Of a stretch of DNA of 64,000 bases, positions 11,810 to 22,949 are shown piece after piece (position 1 is the stretch's first letter; each line of letters opens with the position of its first letter). The notes beneath the pieces are model-generated. The model searched no databases. It was not told the DNA's origin and was given only the letters and a program-made list of their open reading frames with translations. The DNA is taken from NCBI GenBank assembly GCA_032358165.1, contig JAALGY010000017.1, positions 1,674,001-1,738,000 on the forward strand. The letters are read 5' to 3'. Made by a program: the position numbers and the translations under genes. Source of the DNA: Diplosphaera chodatii (Eukaryota; Chlorophyta; Trebouxiophyceae; Prasiolales; Stichococcaceae).

Positions 11810-12360
11810 AGCTTCGTCAGTCTCCACGTTGCCCCTTTTTTACAAACCCACAGCATCACCGTCTCCACGTTTCCCCTTTTTTACAGCCCCACTTACATAA
11901 TTTCACCCCGTTCAGCATCACAGCCTCCAGGTTACCCCTTTTTTACAGCCCCACTCCCATAGTCTCACCCCGTTCAGCTTCGTCAGTCTCCACGTTGCCC
12001 CTTTTTTACAAACCCACAGCATCACCGTCTCCACGTTTCCCCTTTTTTACAGCCCCACTTACATAATTTCACCCCGTTCAGCATCACAGCCTCCAGGTTA
12101 CCCCTTTTTTACAGCCCCACTCCCATAGTCTCACCCCGTTCAGCTTCGTCAGTCTCCACGTTGCCCCTTTTTTACAAACCCACAGCATCACCGTCTCCAC
12201 GTTTCCCCTTTTTTACAGCCCCACTCCCATAGTCTCACCCCGTTCAGCTTCGTCAGCCTCCACGTTTCCCCTTTTTTACAAACCCACAGCATCACCGTCT
12301 CCACGTTTCCCCTTTTTTACAACGCCACTCCCAACTCAGTCGATCGGCCAGCAACATCAG
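11810..12360 (+). repeat. 166-bp higher-order tandem repeat (left arm)
   Basis: Units begin AGCTTCGTCAGTCTCCACG at 11810, 11976 and 12142, exactly 166 bp apart, with a shortened unit near 12246. Each unit holds three sub-blocks ending CCCCTTTTTTACA. The near identity of neighbouring units points to recent amplification. Confidence 0.85.
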
Positions 12361-12474
12361 TCTCACTTTACCCCTTTTTTATTGCACACACTGCTGCCTT
12401 TTCACGGCGTGGCCTGTAAAAAAAGAGAAAGTGGTTATATCACTTGGGCGTGGTGCTGTAAAAAAAGGGAAAGT

Positions 12475-12560
12475 GGTCAAGCTAGCACCGGGGATCGAAC
12501 CGCCCACCCCCCGGTCCAACCATGGCTTGGAGCGCGATCAAAATGCAATTTCCCGTGGTA
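12475..12560 (-). repeat. tRNA-like B-box segment in fold-back core (SINE remnant candidate)
   Basis: On the minus strand GGTTCGATCCCC matches the Pol III B-box consensus, followed by GGTGCTAGC. No intact cloverleaf or CCA-proximal stem was found, so this is a tRNA-derived fragment at most. Confidence 0.35.
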
Positions 12561-13912
12561 CAAGTGCTCGGTCGGCCGCCGATTGAATAATGCCGGGGCT
12601 CCGCATAGCTTTGATTATCGTGTGACCAGTGGAGTATATGGGATGCAATCGCCTTCATTCATTCATGCTCCGCGCTGGCAAAAGGAAAGGGGCTGACAAA
12701 TGGCTCTAATCAAAACCAAGGGGGACGCTGACCGGCATCGCACGAAGTTGCATGCAATATGTTGTATGGGGGAGAGTTGAGCTTGATCACGTTCCCCTTT
12801 TTTACTGCTGACACACCCAATAATGACCATTTTCCCCCGTTTCAGGCCACACCGTGAAAAGGCAACAGTGTGCGCAACAAAAAAGGGGTAAAGTGAGATT
12901 GTGATGCTGATTGGCATTGACATCACGGAAACGGACAACGGAAAAGGGAAAGCGTCAGCCACGTTTCCCCTTTTTTAACAGCCCAGTCCTACTAACATGA
13001 CCACTTTCCCTTTTCTACAGCTGACTGTTTTAAAAATAGATACCCCAGGTCTGTGGGCACTGTATAAAAAGGGAAAGTGGAGCAATAAAGAACGGGAGCA
13101 AGACTGCAGTGGTGACCTTCAGATTATGGTATGCACCACGTCCAGCTGATGACCACTTTCCCTTTTTTTACAGCACCACGCCCAAGTGATATGACCACTT
13201 TCCCTTTTTTTACAACACAACGCCCAAGTGATATGACCACTTTCCCTTTTTTTACATGCCACGCCGTGAAAAGGCAGCAGTGTGTGCAATTAAAAAAGGG
13301 GTGAAGTGAGTGGAAGTGGGTTTGTAAAAAAGGGGAAACGTGGAGACTGACGATGCTGTGTGTTTGTAAAAAAGGTGCAAACTGGAGACTGTGATGCTGT
13401 GTGGCTGTAAAAAAGGGGAAACGTGGAGACTGACGATGCTGAACGGTTTTCAAAAAAGGGGCAACGTGGAGACTGACGATGCTGAACGGTTTATAAAAAA
13501 GGGGCAACCTGGAGACTGACGATGCTGAACGGTTTATAAAAAAGGGGCAACCTGGAGACTGACGATGCTGAACGGGGTGAGACTATGGAAGTGGGGCTTG
13601 TAAAAAAGGGGAAACGTGGAGACGGTGATGCTGTGTGCTTGTAAAAAAGGGGAAACGTGGAGACTGTCGATGGAAGTGGGGCTTGTAAAAAAGGGGCAAC
13701 GTGGAGACTGACGACGCTGAACGGGGTGAGACTATGGGAGTGGGGCTTGTAAAAAAGGGGCAACGTGGAGACTGTGATGCTGTGGGTTTGTAAAAAAGGG
13801 GCAAACTGGAGACTGACGAAGCTTTGCCGGACATCGAGAAATACAGGAGTAGGTTTGTAAAAAAGGGAAAGCAACCACATATGCCAGCAGTAGTGCAGGG
13901 TTCAGTAGTGCT

Positions 13913-14407
13913 CTATAGCTCCGTGTGCTCTGATGGCTCGGGTTCCGGCTGCTGCTGCTGGTGCTGCTGTGGATTAGCAGTATGCGGCTCGCTGGCAGCG
14001 CCCTCTGCTGGCTTGGCAGCGCCATCTTCCAGTGAGCCTCGGGCGGGATCTTGCCCAGTACTCCTTCCTGTAGTTGCGCCATCACTCCGGGAGCCGCTGC
14101 CGGCGGCTGCTGTGCTGCCCCCAGTTGCTTCTGCCCTTTCCACGTCTGGCTGCTCTTCCTGAGAAGCCTGCTCTGCAGTGTCGCTGGGCGCAGCCTCCGG
14201 CCTCCCGGCCCAAGTAAGCTGCACGCTCTGCAGGCCCAGCGCATTGGCCACGTGTGCCAGCGTCTCTGCTGCTGCCATGGCGTCACCTTCTGCTGGTGCA
14301 CCTGCACGTGCGCAATGTAGCAGGAGTCCCATGGTGCACAGCACGTCGTAGGTCCTATGCAGCCATGGTACCGCAGAGCCATGCCGCAAGGTGTCGATGC
14401 AGCGCAA
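13913..14407 (-). CDS. Low-complexity acidic/Gln-Pro C-terminal exon, possibly of the OS-9 gene
   Basis: An open stretch reads as a moderately hydrophobic start (TYDVLCTMGLLLHC) followed by AAAETLAHVANALGLQSVQL and a long Ala/Glu/Ser/Gln/Pro tail ending EPSEHTEL. It lies directly downstream of the OS-9-like MRH exons on the same strand. It may be their last exon, reached by splicing before the stop at 14444, or a separate small hypothetical gene. No family was recognised. The inverted fold-back arm begins about 40 bases beyond its stop. Confidence 0.35.
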   Translation of the reverse strand: MRCIDTLRHGSAVPWLHRTYDVLCTMGLLLHCARAGAPAEGDAMAAAETLAHVANALGLQSVQLTWAGRPEAAPSDTAEQASQEEQPDVERAEATGGSTAAAGSGSRSDGATTGRSTGQDPARGSLEDGAAKPAEGAASEPHTANPQQHQQQQPEPEPSEHTEL

Positions 14408-14443
14408 ACAATGCGGAAGCCTCCAGCCCCTACAGCGTGCATG

Positions 14444-15715
14444 TCAGCCACTTGCCAGTGCGCCGACGCCCTTCCACTCAGGCTCAAATGCCGGCATGCT
14501 GCACAGCGTTGGCGTGAGCAACACCACCTGTGCAAGCCGACGAGTCGCCACATCTCCATTTTGTCTGTGGTGCCATGGATCACAGGACGTGGAGGCTGAG
14601 GCAACATGTAGGGATGTGCACAACGACCCGGAAAAGGGGCCTGCGCACCACATAGTGGCAGGCCTGCGGCTCATGCACCGTCAGGTGCGTCGCAGCGTCT
14701 GGCGAGCACGCCGCCCGCACCTGGCAGAGCACGGCTTTGGGCATCACGGTCTTAAATGGCCTGTTCAAGTGCAGGGTTGACTTTTAAAAGCTTCAAGCGG
14801 CATGGCGCCAGAGGCGCCAAAGAAATAGCTCAACGCAACAGCCGCACCTCTGCCTTGCGCGGCCTGCCCCACGAGCCCAGCACCTGGCATGGATCACCTC
14901 TGCATGGCAGGGAGGAGGAGGATACCTGATTCCTGGTGGCGCTCGCCATCACGGTACTGAGAAGTCGAATCGCATTGATGCCAGAAAAAAGTCTGCCATA
15001 GCAAGCAGGACAGCATGCCTGCTGTAGAGGGCATGCCGGGTGTAGGGCACGCGGCTCCCTGCACACCCCGGCAGCAGCTGACTGGGCGGCAGCACTGGAA
15101 GTGCACCGTTTTCACTATCTGCCTCAGGCTCGGCAGACAGCTGTGCATCGTAGATCCCTGCACAAGGCATGGCACGTGGTCAAGCATGGATTATTGTAGA
15201 TGTACCCGATGCGCAGGTGCCCTACTGCCTGTATAATCGCACACTCAGCTGGCAGCACAGGCTCGGGCAGGCGGCGCACCCAGGAGGTGCACGGACTCCA
15301 GCTTCTGCTCAGCCTCCAGCTCTGGCACGTGAAACTGCCGCAGGTGCCGTGCCCAGCACAGCTCGTAGCCCCACCAGCCGGCATCGACATACAGGCACTT
15401 GTCGTGCAGCGCAAGCTCTAGTGCCTGCATTGTGCATCGTCGCACGCTCACTCAACAACAGCAGTCCAGTGCACCCAGACCTGCAGCACCGTCACAAGTG
15501 TCCCACTTCACTGACCGTGCAGACTCGCATCGGTGTAGTACCTGCTGCACCGGGGTCGGGGGCGGGGCGTCCTCTGGTGGCGGTGCGGGCACCTCCGCAC
15601 GCCCCGTCAGCGCCTCTGGAGACCGCCGCACCAAAGCAACTCTGGAGGACGGCCACCTGCAACGACACCGGCACACAGTGGAACCGACAAGCCTACAGCC
15701 TCCCGCAACCGACAT
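14444..15715 (-). CDS. OS9: OS-9-type MRH-domain lectin (ER-associated degradation)
   Basis: OS-9/Yos9 proteins recognise trimmed N-glycans on misfolded glycoproteins in the ER lumen and pass them to the HRD1 ubiquitin ligase. Exons in order show VALVRRSPEALTGRAEV and a Pro-rich hinge (about 15640-15530). Then CLYVDAGWWGYELCWARHLR and QFH (about 15400-15330), the diagnostic double-Trp and Gln-Phe-His sugar-pocket segment. GIYDAQLSAEPEADSENG follows (about 15165), then GDPCQVLGSWGRPRKAE (about 14900), corresponding to the G-x-x-C-x-x-T-G-x-x-R strand, then HEPQACHYV (about 14670) and VVLLTPTLCSMPAF (about 14520). The MRH cysteines and the Arg and Glu of the sugar site are present. One intron has a GC donor (CAG|GCATGC near 14990). 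The start is uncertain: a Met at 15715 gives a cysteine-rich N-terminus without an obvious signal peptide, so a further 5' exon is likely. Confidence 0.75.
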
Positions 15716-15759
15716 ACGTTTGACTGCAGCACCTGCGCGCTTGACCGCCAGCTACTCCA

Positions 15760-17640
15760 GCATCATCTCTTTTCCACCAAACTCCATATGACAGCCACAC
15801 ACCAGAGGCCCAATTGCAGCCACACCTGGTGGCTGGTAGGCGCAGCCGTGCGCCGTGCTCGTCGACAGCATGCGCACTGCCGCCGCGCGCAGCAGTGCGC
15901 ATGTTTGCGACCTCGCGCTGCAGCAGGTGCGCCACCTTGCGCTGGCAGGGCCGTGCATTGGAACACAGCTGCCGCTCCAGCATCGATACTGCAAATGAGC
16001 GTACAGCTTTGTGGGCTGCTTGCTGTAGATGCACACTGAAGATCCAGCAACCTTTGCAAAATCCCAAGACATCAATGCAGACGCAATGCTGTCGCCGGCA
16101 CCAAGTATGTGTAGTCCAGGCTGAGCCCACCAACTGATTCTGCTGCGGCGAGCAGCGCGGCGGACGAGCGCTCTGACAGGAACCGGTTTCGCACGTGCGC
16201 CGGCGGGGTGCACGCGCCGCAGCTGAGCTTGCAGTTGCCGGGCCACTCCTCGTAGCCCAGCATGTACTGTGTGCACCACACGCTGGATAGTCGGTGCATG
16301 GCAGGTACAGGGACAACGACAAGCACGTCCGCATGTGGGCCAGCTGCTCACCTTTGGGTTGCGATCGCACTCCCCCTGCATGGTAGCAACAGCTGTGAGA
16401 GGCTTTGCAGAACACGGCGCAGACTTGCAAGCAGTTGGAGTACTGCTTGGCAGCAGTGCATCAAAGGGACACAGCACCAAACTGACCCAGCGAGCCCAGT
16501 TGACGCATCCTTCGTGGTGGTCCTGCAAGCAGATCACACCCCTGATGCCCTTGGTCGCCGTCGTCATCGTTTGCATGCTCCTGAGTCTGGTCCATGCATT
16601 GTCAAGACCAAGCGAACAAGCTGTCAGCGCATAGCAGCACGCCTGGCAGGTGTCGAGCAGCGCAGGCCCATCATCTTCGTCAGACGTCATTTCCACAGCA
16701 TTACTTTGCCCCTTCTTGTACCCCAAGCCCGGGATGTTGACCAGCTCCAGCACCTGTGCACGAAGCAGTCACGTGGCAGGGCCACACCTCGTGGAGCAGA
16801 GCCGCCAAGCTCATAAACAGTGTTGCAACGTGCTGAGCACGACGGCTTGCCATCGTGTCGATGGCCTTCACAATGATGTCGATCAGGTCATCTGCTGCCT
16901 GCTTGGCATCTGTTGCAGTGGCTGAAGCTGCTCTGGCGCCCGCCGCACTGGCTGGCGCTTTGGCCACGGCTTCCTCGGTCGAGGCAGCCTCCTGCAATGG
17001 CATGCTTGCTTTTCACTCTGTACAGGCATAATGGCGACAACAAGGTTGCTGCCAAGCTGACATGCCACAAGCAGCTGTAGATGCATTTTCCGACCTGCAG
17101 GCACCTGCGTCACCCACGCACCAGGGGCTCGAGTATGCTGGCGCACGCCGCCCGAACGGTCCGCAGCTCGTGGATCTTGGTCACTTCCTCGTGGCGGCGG
17201 CCGACTGTGATCAGCTTGACAGGCTCGTCGGCCTGCGTGTCCGGCCCCGGCTCGGGCTCCATGATGACATGCTCACGCAGGAAGACCTGTGGCACGTGGT
17301 GCTGGCACATCTCTGGTAGATACTTGGCCAGGCGCTGCCGCGACAGGCGCTGCCCCGGCCCGGCCAGCAGCCACTGCACGATGCCCTGCACACCAAACGA
17401 CATGCACTCAATGGCACTGCTCGAGATGTGCGGAGGTCTGCTATGGTGGAACCGATCATGGCCTAGGTGGTTGGATGGGGCCGCACCTGCCAGACCTGCT
17501 CCGCCCAATGCTGGCAGATCTGACACTCGATGGCGGCTGCAGCCTTTGGCACCGCGGCGTCCGACTCAATGATCCGCATGGGGGGCCTGCACACCACGGA
17601 CGTGTACCAGCTTGATTTCGGGCCATGAGTGTCGGTGCAG
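15760..17640 (-). CDS. Luminal ShKT-domain protein with saposin-like N-terminal half (unrecognised family)
   Basis: Exons read MRIIESDAAVPKAAAAIECQ then ICQHWAEQVWQ (about 17590-17490). Next comes GIVQWLLAGPGQRLSRQRLA and the rest of that exon through the Cys-bearing PEMCQHHVPQ (about 17430-17110). An Ala-rich helical exon AKQAADDLIDIIVKAID follows (about 16980-16800), then LELVNIPGLGYKKGQSNAVE and an acidic stretch (about 16750). A ShKT domain is assembled from three exons: DTCQ, DHHEGCVNWARW, GECDRNPK and YMLGYEEWPGNCKLSCGAC (about 16640-16210). The Cys-x2-Cys with later single Cys and amphipathic helices resembles saposin-like proteins. The ShKT module implies an oxidising compartment. The donor after DTCQ is GC (TGCCAG|GCGTGC). 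A basic segment at about 15970-15840 may be the C-terminus. Function unknown. It sits head-to-tail upstream of the OS-9 gene. Confidence 0.5.
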
Positions 17641-18900
17641 GCGGATATATTGCAGCCACGACAAGCCATAAGCACGTCGGCTTGCCCTGCAGATAGTTTC
17701 GCTCCAGCGTGTGGCGCGCCAGAGCCAGACGTCGCCGCCACGGCGCCGCTCAGGCTGATGCCCTCATAAGCTTGCAGCGCAGCGTGGAGCTCTGCTGTCC
17801 CGAGACCAGCCGGCAGCCAGCGCTGTGCCGTCTGCTCAGCTGCTGCACTGCTCTCACCCTCAGCCGCAGCAGCACTGTTGTTCGAGGCCGCTGCTGTTGC
17901 ATCAGCGGGCTGCATGTCTGCCTCTGCTGTAGTGCCAGGTCTGCTGAACTGGTGCAGCGGAAACCTCAGTTTGAAGTCCCGCCAAGTGCCCTTTGTCCAA
18001 AGGTACTCATCCTGCAACAGGTACCCTAGCGATCATACACGAGTCTCGTCAACAGAATGGGCCACCATGCATTGCAACTGCAGTGCACGGCGGTCGTACT
18101 TGAATGAACTGGACGCCACTGACTGCCACCAGCAGGCACGCAGCAACCACCAGCGCAGCTGCGAGACGAGCTGCCATGCAGGCCATGTTGCACTGCAAGC
18201 GAGCGTCAACGCGGTCGCCCGAATGTGCTAGCTCATCTGCATGCTGTGCGCAGCTGCTGCACAGCTGAAGCGCAGCGCTTCAGCAATCATGCCGCCTTCG
18301 TTGTGGTCCAGCTGCACGCAGCGACTGTGCACCTGCACCACGTTTCTTCGCTGCATTCGTGGGGTAACGTATCGGAGGTCTGTTTATGCACGTGTCAAGG
18401 CAGGGCACAGGCGTGCATGTGCAGTGTCCAGCACACCAATGATGCTGTTGGTTCGTGTGTACAAGATATTGCGTATGCCATCAAATCTGCTGATCTGAAA
18501 GTTCAAGGCGGATGCTGTGCCACAGGCCTCTATCGGTGTCGTGAAGCCAGGGAGGGGCAGGCTGTTATTACACATGACAGCCTGGCAGTCTGAATGGCAT
18601 GCAGAACTCCACCCGTCCACCCCCAAGTAGAGGCTACCTTCCAAGGTAGGGTCGCAAAGTCGGTATTGCGTAGCACGGCGCGCACCATGACTGTGGTCTT
18701 GCCATTAGGGAGTGTATGGCAGGCAGCCCCTTGTGCGCGCCGAGCAGCTGGCTGCCATATTATTGTAGGCATTGCACAGGTCAAGGAAGCGCTGTCAATA
18801 CCGCAGTTCCCTTGGGCACGTTGGAACGAGGCGACTGGTACTGTCATACGCCGTCCCATTCAGGTACTCCAGCTCATACCAACGTCTTGATGCCTGCGTG
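17641..18900 (-). CDS. Unrecognised minus-strand gene, several exons
   Basis: Several spliced, protein-like segments lie in order on the minus strand: RRWYELEYLNGTAYD (about 18890), LPNGKTTVMVRAVLRNTDFA (about 18720), LPLPGFTTPIEACGTASALN (about 18560), VHSRCVQLDHNEGGMIAEAL (about 18330) and DEYLWTKGTWRDFKLRFPLH with following QFSRPG (about 18010). They end in an Ala/Ser-rich stretch with AGLGTAELHAALQAYEGISL (about 17830-17740). Their compositional balance, N-glycosylation-type NGT and flanking splice signals suggest a real gene, perhaps secreted. I do not recognise the family. It could be the 5' part of the ShKT gene below it rather than separate. The first segment begins within about 70 bases of the ACL5 stop, so the start is not resolved. 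Confidence 0.35.
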
Positions 18901-18958
18901 CACAAGTTAGAGCATCATCGACCTGCTCCACAGTCAGGCATGCGGACAAGCACATCAT

Positions 18959-20766
<1,808 letters not shown>

Positions 20767-21709
20767 GCGGCAACAGAAGATGCATTCGTGTCCGCATGCA
20801 GTCCCTCCTTCAGCCCGAAACCATACAAGACCCGATCGCGCGCATCCTCAGCAGTCAATACTCGCAGATCGCAGCACAGAAAGCCCCTGTCTGCCACAGT
20901 GGCGTCAGACACGCTGTTTGCAGCAGCCTGTTTGATGTGGTGCAGTGCTTCCACAGACACTCACCCATAGACGTTTGGAGCTCATGTGCGGCGCTGCGGC
21001 AACCTGCTATTGAAGGCGGTGGATATGTCAACCTAGCCTGGTGTGCGCGCGCAGTGAGCAAACCTCCAAGATAACTTACAGTGCCGATCGGTTTGGCCTT
21101 TTTGCCGCTCGATCACGCTCTGCTCAGTTTGGACGTTTGCTCGCTGCCCGAACGGTACTATCAGCTCCAATCTTCAAACCCAAACATGTGCAAGCTAGCC
21201 GTACTGCTGACCTCAGCATTGGCGGCTGAGCTGGCGACATGTGCAAGGCTTCGAGTTCGCGGCATCTGTAGGCGTGTCATGCGACCTGCAAGCCTTTCTG
21301 GCTTTCAAGTAGTGTTTGATGTATGTGGGGCAACGCAGGAGCATCAAGAGTATGCCACCCAGCTGTATGGGCTTGCTTCGTGCCGACTGGCTACCAGACC
21401 TGCCGCCCACAGCACAGGTGATAGGCGCTATGCTTGACACATGCCATTGCCGTCGTGATGCTTTACAGCAGGGAGTTTCATTTGTTAGCTGTCCGACAGA
21501 GACAGAACTTTGGTAGCTGTCCGACAGAATGTAACAATCAGCTTGTGCTGCGCATATCAGGCAGGCATCGCAAGTGTGCCGGCTGTGGTCGCCGACTGGC
21601 CAGCTTCCATCCGCCGCACCACAGCACTGCTGCCGCCAGCCGGCAACATCAGCAGACAGCCCGGACGGTCAGAGCTTCCTCCGACCCTGGCCCTGACCCC
21701 CGTCCAGCT
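20767..21709. other. Intergenic region, no gene recognised
   Basis: About 940 bases between the ACL5 start and the end of RPS29 (both minus). Fragmentary open frames have no recognisable family. A short direct repeat of TAGCTGTCCGACAGA occurs near 21485 and 21515. An upstream ACL5 exon cannot be excluded. Confidence 0.3.
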
Positions 21710-22412
21710 TCATCGGTACTGCGCAGAGGGAGCACACAAATGATGCCACCACGCTGCCACACCACAGCGCAGAGAATGCAGTTGCATCCGGGGTTTGCAG
21801 CAGCAGCGGTGGCAGAGGTCAACGGGCCAGTGACTGACCTTGACGAAGCCAATGTCCTTTGCGAGCTCGCGGAAGCTCTGCCTGTTGATGTTCAGCCCGT
21901 ACTTGCGGATCAGACCCCAGTGGCTTCCGGACACGCGGCTGCGAGAAGCCACGAGACAGCATTAGCTTATGCAGCTTTGACAACAACCGCATATCATAAG
22001 ATGCTGCTTCGGGCCCAGCTATGGGCCTCCGCGGGCGCCGGCGCTCCAGCTGCCATGACAATCGATGCCTCTACAGTGTGTAGAAGACGGCAGCGAGCAG
22101 CAAAAGCAACGGACATATACATACATGCAACGCTGACAACGTCGGTAGGCTCCTGTACCGACTTTCGTTTGCCATAGCTGCTTGCAAGTGGGCCAGCACC
22201 AGGGCTTGCCCCGGGCCTGTGAAGCGCGCTATGGTGCACGGCTGCTCAAGTAATGCTGCAGACTAGCGTGGAGCAACGCACACACTGGCTGAACGGTGTG
22301 CAGGCTGCATCTGTAAGAAACAACCGGGGACACACAGGAGATGCACTTACCACTCGCGGCTGCCCTTGCCATAGCCCTTCGGGTGCGAGTTCCACACCTC
22401 GTTGTGCCCCAT
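21710..22412 (-). CDS. RPS29: 40S ribosomal protein uS14 (S29), 3 exons, 56 aa
   Basis: uS14 is a small-subunit head protein of cytosolic ribosomes. Three exons, 22412-22351, 21938-21839 and 21718-21710, join to exactly 56 residues, the standard length. Segments are [40 protein letters not shown] and [12 protein letters not shown]. The usual C-x2-C...C-x2-C zinc ribbon is reduced to a single Cys at residue 21. The second position is Ser (C-R-V-S) and the second pair is replaced by Asn (N-I-N-R). The last exon is only nine bases (Tyr-Arg-stop) after a CTGCGCAG acceptor. The rest of the protein is so well conserved that a pseudogene is unlikely; introns and reading frame are intact. Confidence 0.92.
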
Positions 22413-22949
22413 GCTGACCGCTGTAGCAGACTGCCGTGGGCGCCTGGAGCCTGCAACCTCGAGAGGACGAGTGACTTGCGCTTCGCGGAAAGGTGGCCGG
22501 CGCGACTGGGGGTGCCTTTAACAGAACAGCAAGCTCGCTATAGCGCAGCAATAGTTAGTGCTGGTGTGGCAGCACTGCAGGGTGGGCACTAAGCATGGGC
22601 GTTTATTGGTGCACATCCCTCGCTGCAAGCTACGTCACAGCTGCAGCACGTGTGCTGAATCCATGAAAACATTCATGGTTTATAACGCCCTGATTCGTTG
22701 AGCATTCGAGTGAGCTTTGTTACATCGTTGAGGACTTCTGTTGAGAAGTGGCACGGCGACCGCTGCAGAATTGAGCACCTGCATATCAGCATAAGCCTCA
22801 GGGTAGCGCTGGTCACACAAAGCATCAAGTGCAAGCCACCCGTGCGGATAAGGCCCTTTGCATCGATTTGCAAGCTGACCGAATCGCACTTCACGCCTCA
22901 CTATGTGAGCGTGCTGCTGTGACGAGGGACACAGTGCACCTAGTGTTGC
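22413..22949. other. Divergent promoter region
   Basis: About 540 bases between the divergent RPS29 and GH1 genes. An open frame at 22698-22922 has no recognised family and was not called. Probably both promoters. Confidence 0.35.

Larger units (their letters stand above)
11810..13870. mobile_element. Fold-back type element: long inverted arms of subrepeats around a unique core
   Basis: The left arm (about 11810-12480) and right arm (about 13140-13870) are inverted copies of one another. The left arm repeats CCTTTTTTAC-centred units; the right arm carries GTAAAAAAGG units in reverse order. A distinct inner segment including CTGCCTTTTCACGGCGTGG (12391-12409) reappears inverted at about 13259-13277, which confirms the symmetry beyond simple repeats. 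The left arm has an exact 166-bp higher-order period (starts at 11810, 11976, 12142). The core (about 12481-13140) is largely unique and has a third, partial inverted copy at about 12785-12895. No transposase was seen. Long inverted arms made of short subrepeats around a core is the hallmark of fold-back elements. Open frames through this region are read-through of the repeat, not genes. Confidence 0.65.

Noticed and set aside
12475..12560. Possible tRNA gene in the fold-back core
   Set aside because: B-box match only; no acceptor pairing or anticodon stem could be drawn.
13124..13880. Long open frames with repeated PFLQTHS / FPLFYKP peptides
   Set aside because: They are simple translation of the fold-back arm repeats in several frames at once; no start context, no codon constraint, and the same appears on the inverted arm.
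21434..22177. 247-codon plus-strand open frame
   Set aside because: It runs antisense over RPS29 exons 2 and 3 and their intron and has no recognised family.
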